64,000 nucleotides of DNA from Paraburkholderia eburnea (GTDB lineage: Bacteria; Pseudomonadota; Gammaproteobacteria; Burkholderiales; Burkholderiaceae): the NCBI RefSeq assembly GCF_002917095.1, contig NZ_PQGA01000004.1, positions 283,622-347,621 of the forward strand, given 5' to 3'. The notes under the pieces were generated by a model. It made no database searches and had not been told where the DNA came from. It was given only the letters and a program-made list of their open reading frames with translations. Below are positions 53,024 to 61,171 of this stretch, piece after piece. Position numbers and translations under genes: made by a program. Numbering within the stretch: the stretch's first letter is position 1; the number at the start of each line of letters is the position of its first letter.

Positions 53024-53877
53024 AAACCGTCGCGATCGTCTCCGCCGTGGGCGGCGCGGGCCGCACGACACTCGCCGCTTCGCTCGCGGGGCTGCTGGCC
53101 GCGCGCTCGCACACGGCGCTCGCCATCGAATGCGATCCGCGCAACGTGCTGGCCATGCACTTCGGGCTGCGCGAAAGCGCGCGCGAAGGGCTCGTCACGC
53201 AGCTCTACGACCCGAATCCCGCCAGCGACGTCTGGGCGCGCGCCGCGCTGCAAAGCGACGACGGCGTGCTGGTGCTGCCGTGGGGTAGCGTCACCGCCGA
53301 CGGCGAGCCAACCACGCACAGCACCGATGACGGCGACGGCGGCACGCGCCTGGACGCCAATCTCCGCTGGCTGCGCGAACTGCTCACGCGCGTGGATCTG
53401 CCGTCGAACACGCTCGCGCTGATCGACACCGCGCCCTGGCCTTCGGCGCATGCGCGCCAGGCGATCGAAGCCGCCGATATCGTGCTCGGCGTGCTCACGC
53501 CCGACGCCGCCGCCTGCGCGACGCTGCCGCGCTTCACCGAGGCGCTGGTGCGCGCGGGCAAGCGCACGGCCTTCGTTGCCAACGCCGTGGTGCCCGCCCG
53601 CCAGCTGCACACCGATCTGATCGCGCTGCTGCGCGCGCGCCTGGGCGCGGCAATGCTGCCGTACCTCGTGCACGCCGACACGGGCGTGCCCAACGCCTTC
53701 GCCAGCGGCGCCAACTTCTGCCGCAGCGCGCCCGGCTCGCAGGCCGCGCACGACCTGAACGGCATCGCCTCGTGGATCTCGCACTGGGCCACGGGTGCGC
53801 TCGCCGAGCTGCAAAGCGATCTGCCCGAAGGCGCAAGCCCGCCGCCGCCGGACCGTGCGACCGGAGGCAGAAGATGA
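53020..53877 (+). CDS. bcsQ: MinD/ParA-like ATPase BcsQ
   Basis: A 285-residue SIMIBI-class ATPase of the YhjQ family, required for synthase assembly or localisation at the pole. The P-loop reads SAVGGAGRTTLAAS (residues 8-21), so the usual KGGxGKT has lost both lysines (V and R). Later blocks are present: IECDPRNVLAMHFGL (switch-like), LIDTAPWPSAHARQAIEAADIVL. Ends PPPDRATGGRR and overlaps bcsA by ATGA. Position in the operon is after bcsE-bcsF, not before bcsA-B as in Escherichia coli. Confidence 0.9.
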   Translation: MKTVAIVSAVGGAGRTTLAASLAGLLAARSHTALAIECDPRNVLAMHFGLRESAREGLVTQLYDPNPASDVWARAALQSDDGVLVLPWGSVTADGEPTTHSTDDGDGGTRLDANLRWLRELLTRVDLPSNTLALIDTAPWPSAHARQAIEAADIVLGVLTPDAAACATLPRFTEALVRAGKRTAFVANAVVPARQLHTDLIALLRARLGAAMLPYLVHADTGVPNAFASGANFCRSAPGSQAAHDLNGIASWISHWATGALAELQSDLPEGASPPPPDRATGGRR

Positions 53878-56513
53878 TCCGCGCCCGGCTGCGCACGTTC
53901 TGGGCCAACTATGTGAGCGATCCGCTGGCCCGCTTCTGGAGCGCGCTCTGGGTCGGCCTGCGCCGCGTGAGCGCGCCCGAGCTGAGCGTGGCCGCCGATG
54001 CGGGCTTCGGCCAGTGGCTGCTGCGGCTTTTTTTCCGCCCGCCGCGCCCCGGCAAGCCCGACTGGCCCGCGCTCGCCTTCGCCTCGCTTGGCCGGGACAT
54101 CGCCGCGCGTCTGAACATGGGCCGGGACCGCAGCAAAAGCGCGTGGCTTCTACGCCTGTTCCTGCGCCCGCGGCGCAGCCGCCGCCGTCTGGCCGCCGAT
54201 CTGCGCAAGCTCCACAAGCAGCCGCATCCGCGCCGCATCGCGATGCGCGTGTGGCTCGACCGCAGGCTCGAACCGCTCTACCGGCACGGCAAGCGCGCGA
54301 GCGCCGCCATCGCGGCGCATCTGCCGGCGATCAACTGGGACGGCATTCGCGAGCGCCTCGAAAAGCTCTCCGAAGCGCTCGACCGCGTGCCCTTCCTGCG
54401 CCAGTGCCTGCTGTGGCTCGCCTTCGTCGCGGCGGTCACGATCTGCACGACGCCACTGCCGCTCGGCGACCAGGTGCTGCTGTTCTTCCTCGTCTGGCTG
54501 GTGGTGATGCTCGCGCGCCGCGTGCCTGGGCGCCTCGCCACCATGCTGATGGTGATGCTTTCGATCATCATGACGGGCCGCTACGTCTGGTGGCGCTCCA
54601 CCCAGACGCTGCATCTCGCGAGTCCCGCCGAGGCAGTCGTCGGCTACGTCCTGTTCGCCGCCGAGCTGTACACGTGGATCGTGCTGATGCTCGGTTACGT
54701 GCAGACGGCCTGGCCGTTGCGCCGCAAGCCCTCGCCCCTGCCCGACGATCCCGCCGACTGGCCGACCGTCGACATCTACATTCCGACCTATAACGAGCCG
54801 CTTTCGGTGGTGCGTCCGACCGTGTTCGCGGCCAGCACGATCGACTGGCCGCGCGACAAGCTGCGCATCTATCTGCTCGACGACGGCGATCGCGACGACT
54901 TCCGCGACTTCGCCGCGCATGTGGGCGTGGGCTACATCCGCCGCGAGGAGCACACCCATGCGAAGGCAGGCAACATCAATCACGCGCTCAAGCTCACCTC
55001 GGGCGAGCTGATCGCGATCTTCGACTGCGACCACATCCCCACGCGCTCCTTCCTGCAGACGACGGTGGGTACCTTCCTCGCCGACCCGAAGTGCGCAATG
55101 GTGCAAACGCCGCACCACTTCTTCTCGCCCGATCCGTTCGAGCGCAACTTCGACACGTTCCATCGCGTGCCGAACGAAGGCAGCCTGTTCTACGGCCTGA
55201 TCCAGGACGGCAACGACTTCTGGGACGCCACCTTCTTCTGCGGCTCCTGCGCGATCATCAAGCGCGGGCCGCTGGAGTCGATCGGCGGAATCGCGACCGA
55301 GACCGTGACCGAGGACGCGCATACCTCGCTGCGGCTGCATCGCCACGGCTTTACGTCGGCGTATCTGCGCACGGTGCAGGCCGCGGGCCTCGCCACCGAA
55401 AGCCTCGCGGGCCATATCGGCCAGCGCATCCGCTGGGCGCGCGGCATGGCGCAGATCTTCCGCCTCGACAATCCGTGGTTCGGCAAGGGGCTCTCGTTCT
55501 TCCAGCGCATGTGCTACAGCAACGCCATGCTGCACTTCTTCTACGGGCTTCCGCGGCTGATTTTCCTCGTGATGCCGTGCGCGTACCTGTACTTCGGACT
55601 CCACGTCATCAACACGCCCGCGACCGTGATCCTCGCCTACGTGCTGCCCTATCTCGTGACCGCCGCGATCGCCAACTCGCGTATCCAGGGACGCTACCGG
55701 CATTCGTTCTGGGCCGAGGCCTACGAAAGCGTGCTGGCGTGGTACATCGTGCTGCCGACCACGATCGCCGTCGTGAATCCGAAACTCGGCAAGTTCAACG
55801 TGACGTCCAAGGGCGGCCACATCGAAGAGGACTACCTCGACTGGACCATCTCCACGCCGTATCTCGTGCTGCTCGGCATCAATGTGGTCGCGGTGCTGTT
55901 CGGCATCGGGCGGCTGACGATCTGGCAAACCGACGAACCCGCCACGGTCGGCATGAATCTGTTCTGGGCCTTTGTGAATCTCACGGTGCTGGGTCTTGCC
56001 GTGGGCGTGGCCAAGGAAGCGCGCCAGGTGCGCGTCGCCCACCGCATTCCGCTGCGTGTGCCCGCCATGCTCACGCTGCCCGATGGCCGCACGCTCGCCT
56101 GCAAGACCGAAAATTATTCGATGGGCGGTCTCGGTCTGGTGCTGCCTGTCCAGTCGGGCGACGAAAAGCTCACCTCCGGCGAGCGCGTGAGCGTGTGCCT
56201 TTCGCGTGGCGCGGTCGAGCACGACTTCCCGGCCGTGGTCGCGCGTCTCGCGGACCGGCGTCTGGGCGTTCGCTTCGAGGACATGTCGATCGAGCGCGAG
56301 CGGCGTCTGGTCGAGTGCACGTTCGGGCGCGCCGACGCCTGGCTCGAATGGGAAGACGTGCCGCGCGATGACGCGCCGCTCAACGGTCTGGTCGAGCTGA
56401 TCATGCTGAGCTGGCAGGGCTATCTGCGTCTGTTCGACGCGTTCTTCGACGCGCTGGAGAACATCTTCACGCGGCGGCGCGCAGAGCGAGGCAAGCCCGC
56501 GCGCCAGCCTTAA
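53874..56513 (+). CDS. bcsA: Cellulose synthase catalytic subunit BcsA
   Basis: An 879-residue inner-membrane glycosyltransferase 2. After a basic N-terminal region of about 170 residues come membrane helices, then the catalytic domain with DDG (336-338), DCD (384-386), TED (479-481) in TVTEDAHTSLRLH, and QRIRW (517-521). These hold UDP-glucose and the acceptor. Further helices form the channel. The PilZ domain (about 715-820) keeps R-x3-R in VRVAHRIPLRV and NYSMGG, so c-di-GMP activation is expected. GGAGGC precedes the ATG. It lies sixth in the operon. Confidence 0.96.
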   Translation: MIRARLRTFWANYVSDPLARFWSALWVGLRRVSAPELSVAADAGFGQWLLRLFFRPPRPGKPDWPALAFASLGRDIAARLNMGRDRSKSAWLLRLFLRPRRSRRRLAADLRKLHKQPHPRRIAMRVWLDRRLEPLYRHGKRASAAIAAHLPAINWDGIRERLEKLSEALDRVPFLRQCLLWLAFVAAVTICTTPLPLGDQVLLFFLVWLVVMLARRVPGRLATMLMVMLSIIMTGRYVWWRSTQTLHLASPAEAVVGYVLFAAELYTWIVLMLGYVQTAWPLRRKPSPLPDDPADWPTVDIYIPTYNEPLSVVRPTVFAASTIDWPRDKLRIYLLDDGDRDDFRDFAAHVGVGYIRREEHTHAKAGNINHALKLTSGELIAIFDCDHIPTRSFLQTTVGTFLADPKCAMVQTPHHFFSPDPFERNFDTFHRVPNEGSLFYGLIQDGNDFWDATFFCGSCAIIKRGPLESIGGIATETVTEDAHTSLRLHRHGFTSAYLRTVQAAGLATESLAGHIGQRIRWARGMAQIFRLDNPWFGKGLSFFQRMCYSNAMLHFFYGLPRLIFLVMPCAYLYFGLHVINTPATVILAYVLPYLVTAAIANSRIQGRYRHSFWAEAYESVLAWYIVLPTTIAVVNPKLGKFNVTSKGGHIEEDYLDWTISTPYLVLLGINVVAVLFGIGRLTIWQTDEPATVGMNLFWAFVNLTVLGLAVGVAKEARQVRVAHRIPLRVPAMLTLPDGRTLACKTENYSMGGLGLVLPVQSGDEKLTSGERVSVCLSRGAVEHDFPAVVARLADRRLGVRFEDMSIERERRLVECTFGRADAWLEWEDVPRDDAPLNGLVELIMLSWQGYLRLFDAFFDALENIFTRRRAERGKPARQP

Positions 56514-56570
56514 AAGCACAACACAGCAGCAACCGATTCACGCCGCAACAACGCTGGAACGCGACTCACT

Positions 56571-58160
56571 ATGGGCCTCTGGAATCTCTACTTCGCCGCC
56601 AAGCTGTACCTCTTCTCGCTCGGGAAGCTGCAGGTCGAATGGCTGCTGAACATCCTGTTCGCCATCGCCCTGCTGGTGCCGCTGCATCTGCGCTGGCTGC
56701 GCATCACGCGCAATGTGCTCGCGGTGCTGGCGGGCATCGCGCTCTTCTATCACGAGTCGGGCTGGCCGCCGATCAGCCGCGCGATCTCGCAGATTCCCGT
56801 GCTGCTCACCTTCACACCCTCGTACATGCTGGAGCTGCTCGGGCGCCTCGTCTCGCTCAAGGCGATCATTGCGGGCGTGCTGGCGGTGCTGCTCTACTTC
56901 CTCATCAACCGCTGGGTCCGCGTGACGACGTTCGTGCTGATCGCGCTGGTCGGCGTGCCGCTGTATCAGGGCGCGGGCACGCTGGTCGCGAACGCCACCA
57001 GCGCGCTCGCACAGAATGGCGGCGACAGCGGCGATGGCGATGGCCGCAACGCCAACGAGCCGAAGAACGATCAGAAGGGCGGCTACGATCAGCAACTCGC
57101 CGCGTTCCGCGCCAACGAGGAAGGCCGGCATGTGAATTTCACGCCGCTCACGAGCGACCCGAGCGCGCAGTTCGACATCATCGTCGTGCATATCTGCTCG
57201 CTCTCGTGGGACGACATGGACGTGGTGAAGGCGCGCAATAATCCGCTTTTCTCGCGCTTCGACTACATCTTCCAGAACTTCAGCTCGGGCGCGAGCTACA
57301 GCGGCCCGGCCGCGATCCGCGTGCTGCGCGCGACCTGCGGTCAGGAGCCGCACAAGACGCTGTACGATCCGGCGCCGCCCGAGTGCCATCTGTTCGCGCA
57401 ACTGGCCCAGGCCGGCTACACGCCGAACGCGCTGCTCAATCACAATGGCCGCTTCGACGACTTCCGCGGCACCGTGATCAAGGAAATCGGCGTGCCGGGC
57501 GTGACGATTCCGTCGAACGACGGTCTGCCCGTGTTCATGAAGGAGTTCGACAATTCGAATCTGGTGGACGACTACGACGTGATCGCGCGCTGGTACAAGC
57601 AGCGCATCGCGGCGGGCGGCGGCCCGGTCGCGCTCTACTACAACACCGTGTCGATGCATGACGGCAACCGCCTGCCCAACACGAAGCTCACGAGCCTGGA
57701 GTCGTATCCGATCCGTCTGCAGACGCTGCTTGGCGACGTCGACAAGCTGATCGATCTCGTCGCGCAATCCGGACGCAAGGCGGTGATCGTGTTCGTGCCC
57801 GAGCACGGCGCGGCGCTGCGCGGCGAAGAGAACCAGATCGCCGGCATGCGCGAAATTCCGACGCCGCGCATCGTCCACGTGCCCGTGGGCGTGAAGGTCG
57901 TCGGCCTGCCCTCTGGCTCCGAGCGCGTGGGCGGCCCCGTGACGATCGACCAGCCGACGAGCTATCTGGCGCTCGCGCAACTGCTCGCGAATCTGGTGGC
58001 GAAGAGCCCCTTCGCGGTGGGCGCGCAGCCGCTCGCGCAATACGCGCAGAACCTGCCGCAGACGCGCATGGTGGGCGAGAACGAAGGCACCGTGACGATG
58101 ACCACGCCGTCGGGCTATGTGATCCATACGCCGGACGGCGTGTGGGTGGAGGGCAAGTAA
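56571..58160 (+). CDS. bcsG: Cellulose phosphoethanolamine transferase BcsG
   Basis: A 529-residue inner-membrane enzyme that adds phosphoethanolamine to cellulose. About five N-terminal membrane helices (residues 22-140) precede a disordered acidic linker (GGDSGDGDGRNANEP). The periplasmic alkaline-phosphatase-like domain has IIVVHICSLSWDDMD (metal-ligand Cys), FSSGASYSGPAAIRVLRATCGQ with the nucleophile Ser near residue 244, and FVPEHGAALRG (metal-ligand Glu-His). All active-site elements are present, so modified cellulose is expected. It starts 57 bases after bcsA. Confidence 0.95.
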   Translation: MGLWNLYFAAKLYLFSLGKLQVEWLLNILFAIALLVPLHLRWLRITRNVLAVLAGIALFYHESGWPPISRAISQIPVLLTFTPSYMLELLGRLVSLKAIIAGVLAVLLYFLINRWVRVTTFVLIALVGVPLYQGAGTLVANATSALAQNGGDSGDGDGRNANEPKNDQKGGYDQQLAAFRANEEGRHVNFTPLTSDPSAQFDIIVVHICSLSWDDMDVVKARNNPLFSRFDYIFQNFSSGASYSGPAAIRVLRATCGQEPHKTLYDPAPPECHLFAQLAQAGYTPNALLNHNGRFDDFRGTVIKEIGVPGVTIPSNDGLPVFMKEFDNSNLVDDYDVIARWYKQRIAAGGGPVALYYNTVSMHDGNRLPNTKLTSLESYPIRLQTLLGDVDKLIDLVAQSGRKAVIVFVPEHGAALRGEENQIAGMREIPTPRIVHVPVGVKVVGLPSGSERVGGPVTIDQPTSYLALAQLLANLVAKSPFAVGAQPLAQYAQNLPQTRMVGENEGTVTMTTPSGYVIHTPDGVWVEGK

Positions 58161-58364
58161 ATGGCGCTGAAACTGTGGGGGAGCGGGCGGCGCACGCACA
58201 GTTCGCTGATGCCCGGCGATATCGACGCGCTTGCGCGTCTAGTCGATGGCGTCGATGCCGAGCGCTACTACGACGTGCAGGCCCAGGACGCGTGGCTGGA
58301 CGCCGCAGGGCGCTGGCCGCTCATGGCGGCGCTGCTCGGGCTCAAGACCGAGCCGGAGAAATAA
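58161..58364 (+). CDS. bcsR: BcsR-like small cellulose protein
   Basis: A 67-residue protein whose ATG follows the bcsG stop without a gap (TAA ATG). The core, DIDALARLVDGVDAERYYDVQAQD then AAGRWPLMAALLG, matches the BcsR/YhjR pattern (DIxALxxxFxLPDxxYxDIS...RWPLLAEF). In Escherichia coli BcsR is first in its operon and works with BcsQ; here it is last. Recognition is by pattern only, but the fit and the context are good. Confidence 0.8.
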   Translation: MALKLWGSGRRTHSSLMPGDIDALARLVDGVDAERYYDVQAQDAWLDAAGRWPLMAALLGLKTEPEK

Positions 58365-58391
58365 GCCGCCAGGGCGTCGTTCAGGCCTGCC

Positions 58392-59486
58392 TCACGAGAG
58401 CGTCGGGCGGCCGCGCTTGTGGGGGCGCGGGTAAGGATAGGGATCGCCTTGAGCTTGAGGCAGTTCCATTGTCAATTGCGTCCAGTCCGCTGCGCGCGAT
58501 GCGGCGCGCGCGCGGGCGGCGCGCAGAAGATCGCCGCCCGGCTCGCCGGACTGCCGCGTGGGTTTGGGGCAGTCGGCAGGCGCCATATCGAACAGATCGC
58601 GCGCAAACAGTTCGTGCGTGTCGCCACATGTCGCCCGCGCCGGCGGCTCGATGCGACGGTGGCGCGTAATGGTGGCCTGCGCTTCGCATTCGGCCTGAAG
58701 CACGGCGCTCAATTCACGCGCCTTCGTCACCAGTTCGAACAGATCGCTCGTCACGCCGCGCGTGTGGTGCGCCGATGCTTCGCTGCGCAAACGCCTGGTG
58801 AGTTCGACGTAGGCGTCGAAGTCGACGTTGCGCACCGCTTCGTGCAATTTCGCCATGTCGCGCGCCTTCACGCGCGTGGGCTGCACGAGCTTCACGAAAT
58901 ACGGCGCCTCCAGCTCCACGCCGAACGCCACCGGGTAGCCTTTCGCGCCGAACTCCGCGCTCGCGCGCGGCGTCTGGCCAGCATGATCGATGCGGTCCAC
59001 GACGACCGTGCCCTGCGAGGCGCACGGCGCCTTCGCGGTGCTCACGCTGCGCAGGCGCTCGGGCTGCACGCGCAGGCTGCTGCCAAGCGTGAGGTCGGTC
59101 GGTGACGCGCAGACAAGCGTGTAGTGATGATCGCGCAGCTTGCCCGACGGCAAACGGGCGCGGCTCGTCACCAACACGTGCTGCGGCAACGGGCGCACCT
59201 GGCCGCTCGCATCCACCCAGGCATTCCACACGAAGGCGTCTTCGCGCCTGACATCTGCCACGCGCGAGCGGCTGGCCGCCGGCGAAAACAGCGCCAGCAG
59301 CGAACCCGTGCGCAGCGCGGCGATCTGCGCGCTGCTGCCAAGCGACTGGTTGATACCCCACAAGAAACGCCCGCCGCCCAGGCGACGCTCCCACTCCTTG
59401 CGCAGGACGATCGTCGGGAGATCCTGTCCCGTTTCGGATCCGATCCTCGACCAGCAGAACGTGGGCGGTAGGTGTTTCAGTGTCAT
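58392..59486 (-). CDS. Unrecognised protein with C-terminal AT-hook-like motif
   Basis: A 364-residue soluble protein. The N-terminus (PPTFCWSRIGSETGQDLPTIVLRKEWERRL, then GGRFLWGINQSLG and AALRTGSLLALFSP) has the look of a compact beta fold such as a PUA/EVE/ASCH-type domain, but I cannot place it. The middle is helical (VRNVDFDAYVELTRRLRSEASAHH). The C-terminus ends PYPYPRPHKRGRPTLS, where KRGRP is an AT-hook-like minor-groove motif. It is divergent from a small HTH regulator only about 70 bases away, like restriction or toxin genes with their controllers. Function is unknown. Confidence 0.7.
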   Translation of the reverse strand: MTLKHLPPTFCWSRIGSETGQDLPTIVLRKEWERRLGGGRFLWGINQSLGSSAQIAALRTGSLLALFSPAASRSRVADVRREDAFVWNAWVDASGQVRPLPQHVLVTSRARLPSGKLRDHHYTLVCASPTDLTLGSSLRVQPERLRSVSTAKAPCASQGTVVVDRIDHAGQTPRASAEFGAKGYPVAFGVELEAPYFVKLVQPTRVKARDMAKLHEAVRNVDFDAYVELTRRLRSEASAHHTRGVTSDLFELVTKARELSAVLQAECEAQATITRHRRIEPPARATCGDTHELFARDLFDMAPADCPKPTRQSGEPGGDLLRAARARAASRAADWTQLTMELPQAQGDPYPYPRPHKRGRPTLS

Positions 59487-59552
59487 CGACTTCCTCGAAA
59501 TGCGCCGCGCCTACCTATTCGGCAGGCAATTCAATAAACGCTACTGTATAGG

Positions 59553-59558
59553 TATAAT
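59553..59558 (+). promoter_or_regulatory. -10 element of the HTH gene, possible leaderless start
   Basis: A perfect TATAAT. A second TATA (59547-59550) is just upstream. Transcription would start near 59565, at the ATG at 59566. The -35 region (TTCAAT, 59530-59535) is weak, suggesting an activator or an extended element. Confidence 0.5.
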
Positions 59559-59565
59559 GCATGAC

Positions 59566-59901
59566 ATGGAAGCCCCTGAGACTCATTTACCCGTACAGGA
59601 ACTGTTGCGCCGGCTGACGGCCGATACCCGCTCGTCCAGCGAGATTGCGCGGCTTTCCGGGGTCAGCCAGCCGACCGTCTCGCGGCTTCGGCTTTCGAAT
59701 GGACGCAGGGTCCGGCGCAGCGCGTCATTCATCAAGCTATGCAATTTCTACGGCATGAAGGCAGCCTCGCGGCCTGCCGCGGCCTATAACGACCTGCTGC
59801 GCAATGCCATCGTCGATGTATGGGACGGTTCCGAGGAGCACGGGCGCGCGCTGCTCGTCGTTATCAAGGGATTGAAAGAACTTCGGGAGCGGGCCGGATG
59901 A
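59566..59901 (+). CDS. Small HTH (Cro/CI-like) regulator
   Basis: A 111-residue protein. The HTH is SSSEIARLSGVSQPTVSRLRLSNGRRVRRS (residues about 22-51), a Cro/CI-type fold with a basic recognition helix. The rest (AAYNDLLRNAIVDVWDGSEEHGRALLVVIKGL) looks like a small dimerisation part. In-frame ATGs at 59557 and 59566 are possible; 59557 lies inside the -10 element, so 59566 is favoured and the mRNA would be leaderless. It is divergent from the AT-hook protein gene and is its likely controller. Confidence 0.75.
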   Translation: MEAPETHLPVQELLRRLTADTRSSSEIARLSGVSQPTVSRLRLSNGRRVRRSASFIKLCNFYGMKAASRPAAAYNDLLRNAIVDVWDGSEEHGRALLVVIKGLKELRERAG

Positions 59902-60214
59902 GCGCGGCCTGAGCTTGAGGTAACCGGATTTGGGATGGTGTTCGCGGCGCAGGAGGCTGGAAGCACGAAAAAGGCAGGTTTAGTCGCTTTCCGGGCTTGT
60001 CTGCGTGCCCTGTCGCACCGACATTGCATGGAAACCGCCTCGGCACAGGCAAGAAGCCCCCATAAGCGGTTACCTTTCTGCGCAAGCGGGTTCACGCGGG
60101 AACCTATGCGTACCGGGGTCTCGATTTTCCGGTGAACGTCTATATATAGGAGAGGAAGTCGCGCCGCTTGTGCGTGACGTTTCGTTTGTTTCCCTGCCGC
60201 CATCGCCCGCCACC
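59902..60214. other. Spacer before the GFA gene
   Basis: About 310 bases. The right end has CTATATATAGGAGAGGAAG (60141-60159), an AT-rich element with a purine run 55 bases before the ATG, plausibly a promoter or the end of a leader. No gene is supported. Confidence 0.5.
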
Positions 60215-60643
60215 ATGAACTCAACGCCGATCGAAGCGACCCGTCCGCCACTGCGCGGCCAGTGCCTTTGCGGCGCGGTGCGCTACGAAGTCGAAGACGC
60301 ATTCCGCTATGCCTTCAACTGTCATTGTTCGCAGTGCCGGCGCGCGACGGGCGCGGCCTTCAAGCCGTTCGCCGGGATCGAGCGCGCGCATCTGCGCCTG
60401 GAACAGGGCCGGAGCGACGCATTGATCCATGGGAATGTCGATGCCGCGCACGATGTCCGTTGCGGGCACTGCGGCTCGCTGCTCTATTCAGTGGTGCGCG
60501 AAGGCGCATGGGCACACATCACGATGGGCACCCTCGTGGATGCCCCTGCTATTCGCCCGCAGGGACATCTGTTTGTCGGCTCGAAGGCGCCATGGTTTGA
60601 AATCACCGATGCACTCCCGCAATATGAAGAATTTCCATCGTAA
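60215..60643 (+). CDS. GFA-family zinc protein
   Basis: A 142-residue member of the glutathione-dependent formaldehyde-activating (GFA/CENP-V) family. The Cys sets for two zinc ions are visible: GQCLCGAVRYEV, FNCHCSQCRRATGAAFKPFAGI, and VRCGHCGSLLYSV. The family name comes from Paracoccus GFA, whose role is doubtful; most members are of unknown biochemical function. No formaldehyde gene is adjacent. Start at 60215 fits the first conserved residues. Confidence 0.9.
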   Translation: MNSTPIEATRPPLRGQCLCGAVRYEVEDAFRYAFNCHCSQCRRATGAAFKPFAGIERAHLRLEQGRSDALIHGNVDAAHDVRCGHCGSLLYSVVREGAWAHITMGTLVDAPAIRPQGHLFVGSKAPWFEITDALPQYEEFPS

Positions 60644-61171
60644 TATTCGGGTGCGCGTGTCGAGGTCAACGCAGAAGGAGGCAGACACGTTCATAATAGA
60701 AGGTTGTCGCGTTGCAACTGCCGTAACGGGGAGCGATTGCAGCGCGTCACGTGCGCCCATGCGCCATTTCGACGCAATTTTGCTGCGGCACCGCCAGGCC
60801 GTTTATCCAATGAAGGAAAACGTGCGAACCATTGGCAGGTTATTGCGTCAAATTCCGCGCGTGAAAGAACGCGGAGCGCCAAAAGGCGCTGTTCAGACGT
60901 CGTATCCAATTCGTTTCGACCCTGCAATGGGCGATCTGTGCGTCCGCGCGACGATTCGGGTTGCCTCACGTGGCGTAACGCACTACCATACGCGATCTTT
61001 CTGCATTGCACGAAAATCCAGGACGCCACGCCCTTGTGCGTTTGGCGCTCGCTCGGCGGGCCGGCACGCGCCCCCGCCCATTCCCCTGCAATTTCGTCAT
61101 CGCCAGGACGCCACGCCGCTGGCGCGTGACCCTTTTTGCCCTCGCCGGGCATTCCTTTCGAGGAGAATGTA
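60644..61171. other. Spacer upstream of rpoD
   Basis: About 530 bases without a protein-like frame. A 15-base direct repeat, CCAGGACGCCACGCC, occurs at 61018-61032 and 61103-61117. Promoters for rpoD should lie here, but I see no clear hexamers. No dnaG or other macromolecular-synthesis gene precedes rpoD. Confidence 0.5.

Noticed and set aside
61018..61117. 15-base direct repeat CCAGGACGCCACGCC before rpoD as a mobile-element footprint
   Set aside because: The 85 bases between have no transposase or terminal inverted repeats; probably a chance or minor regulatory repeat.
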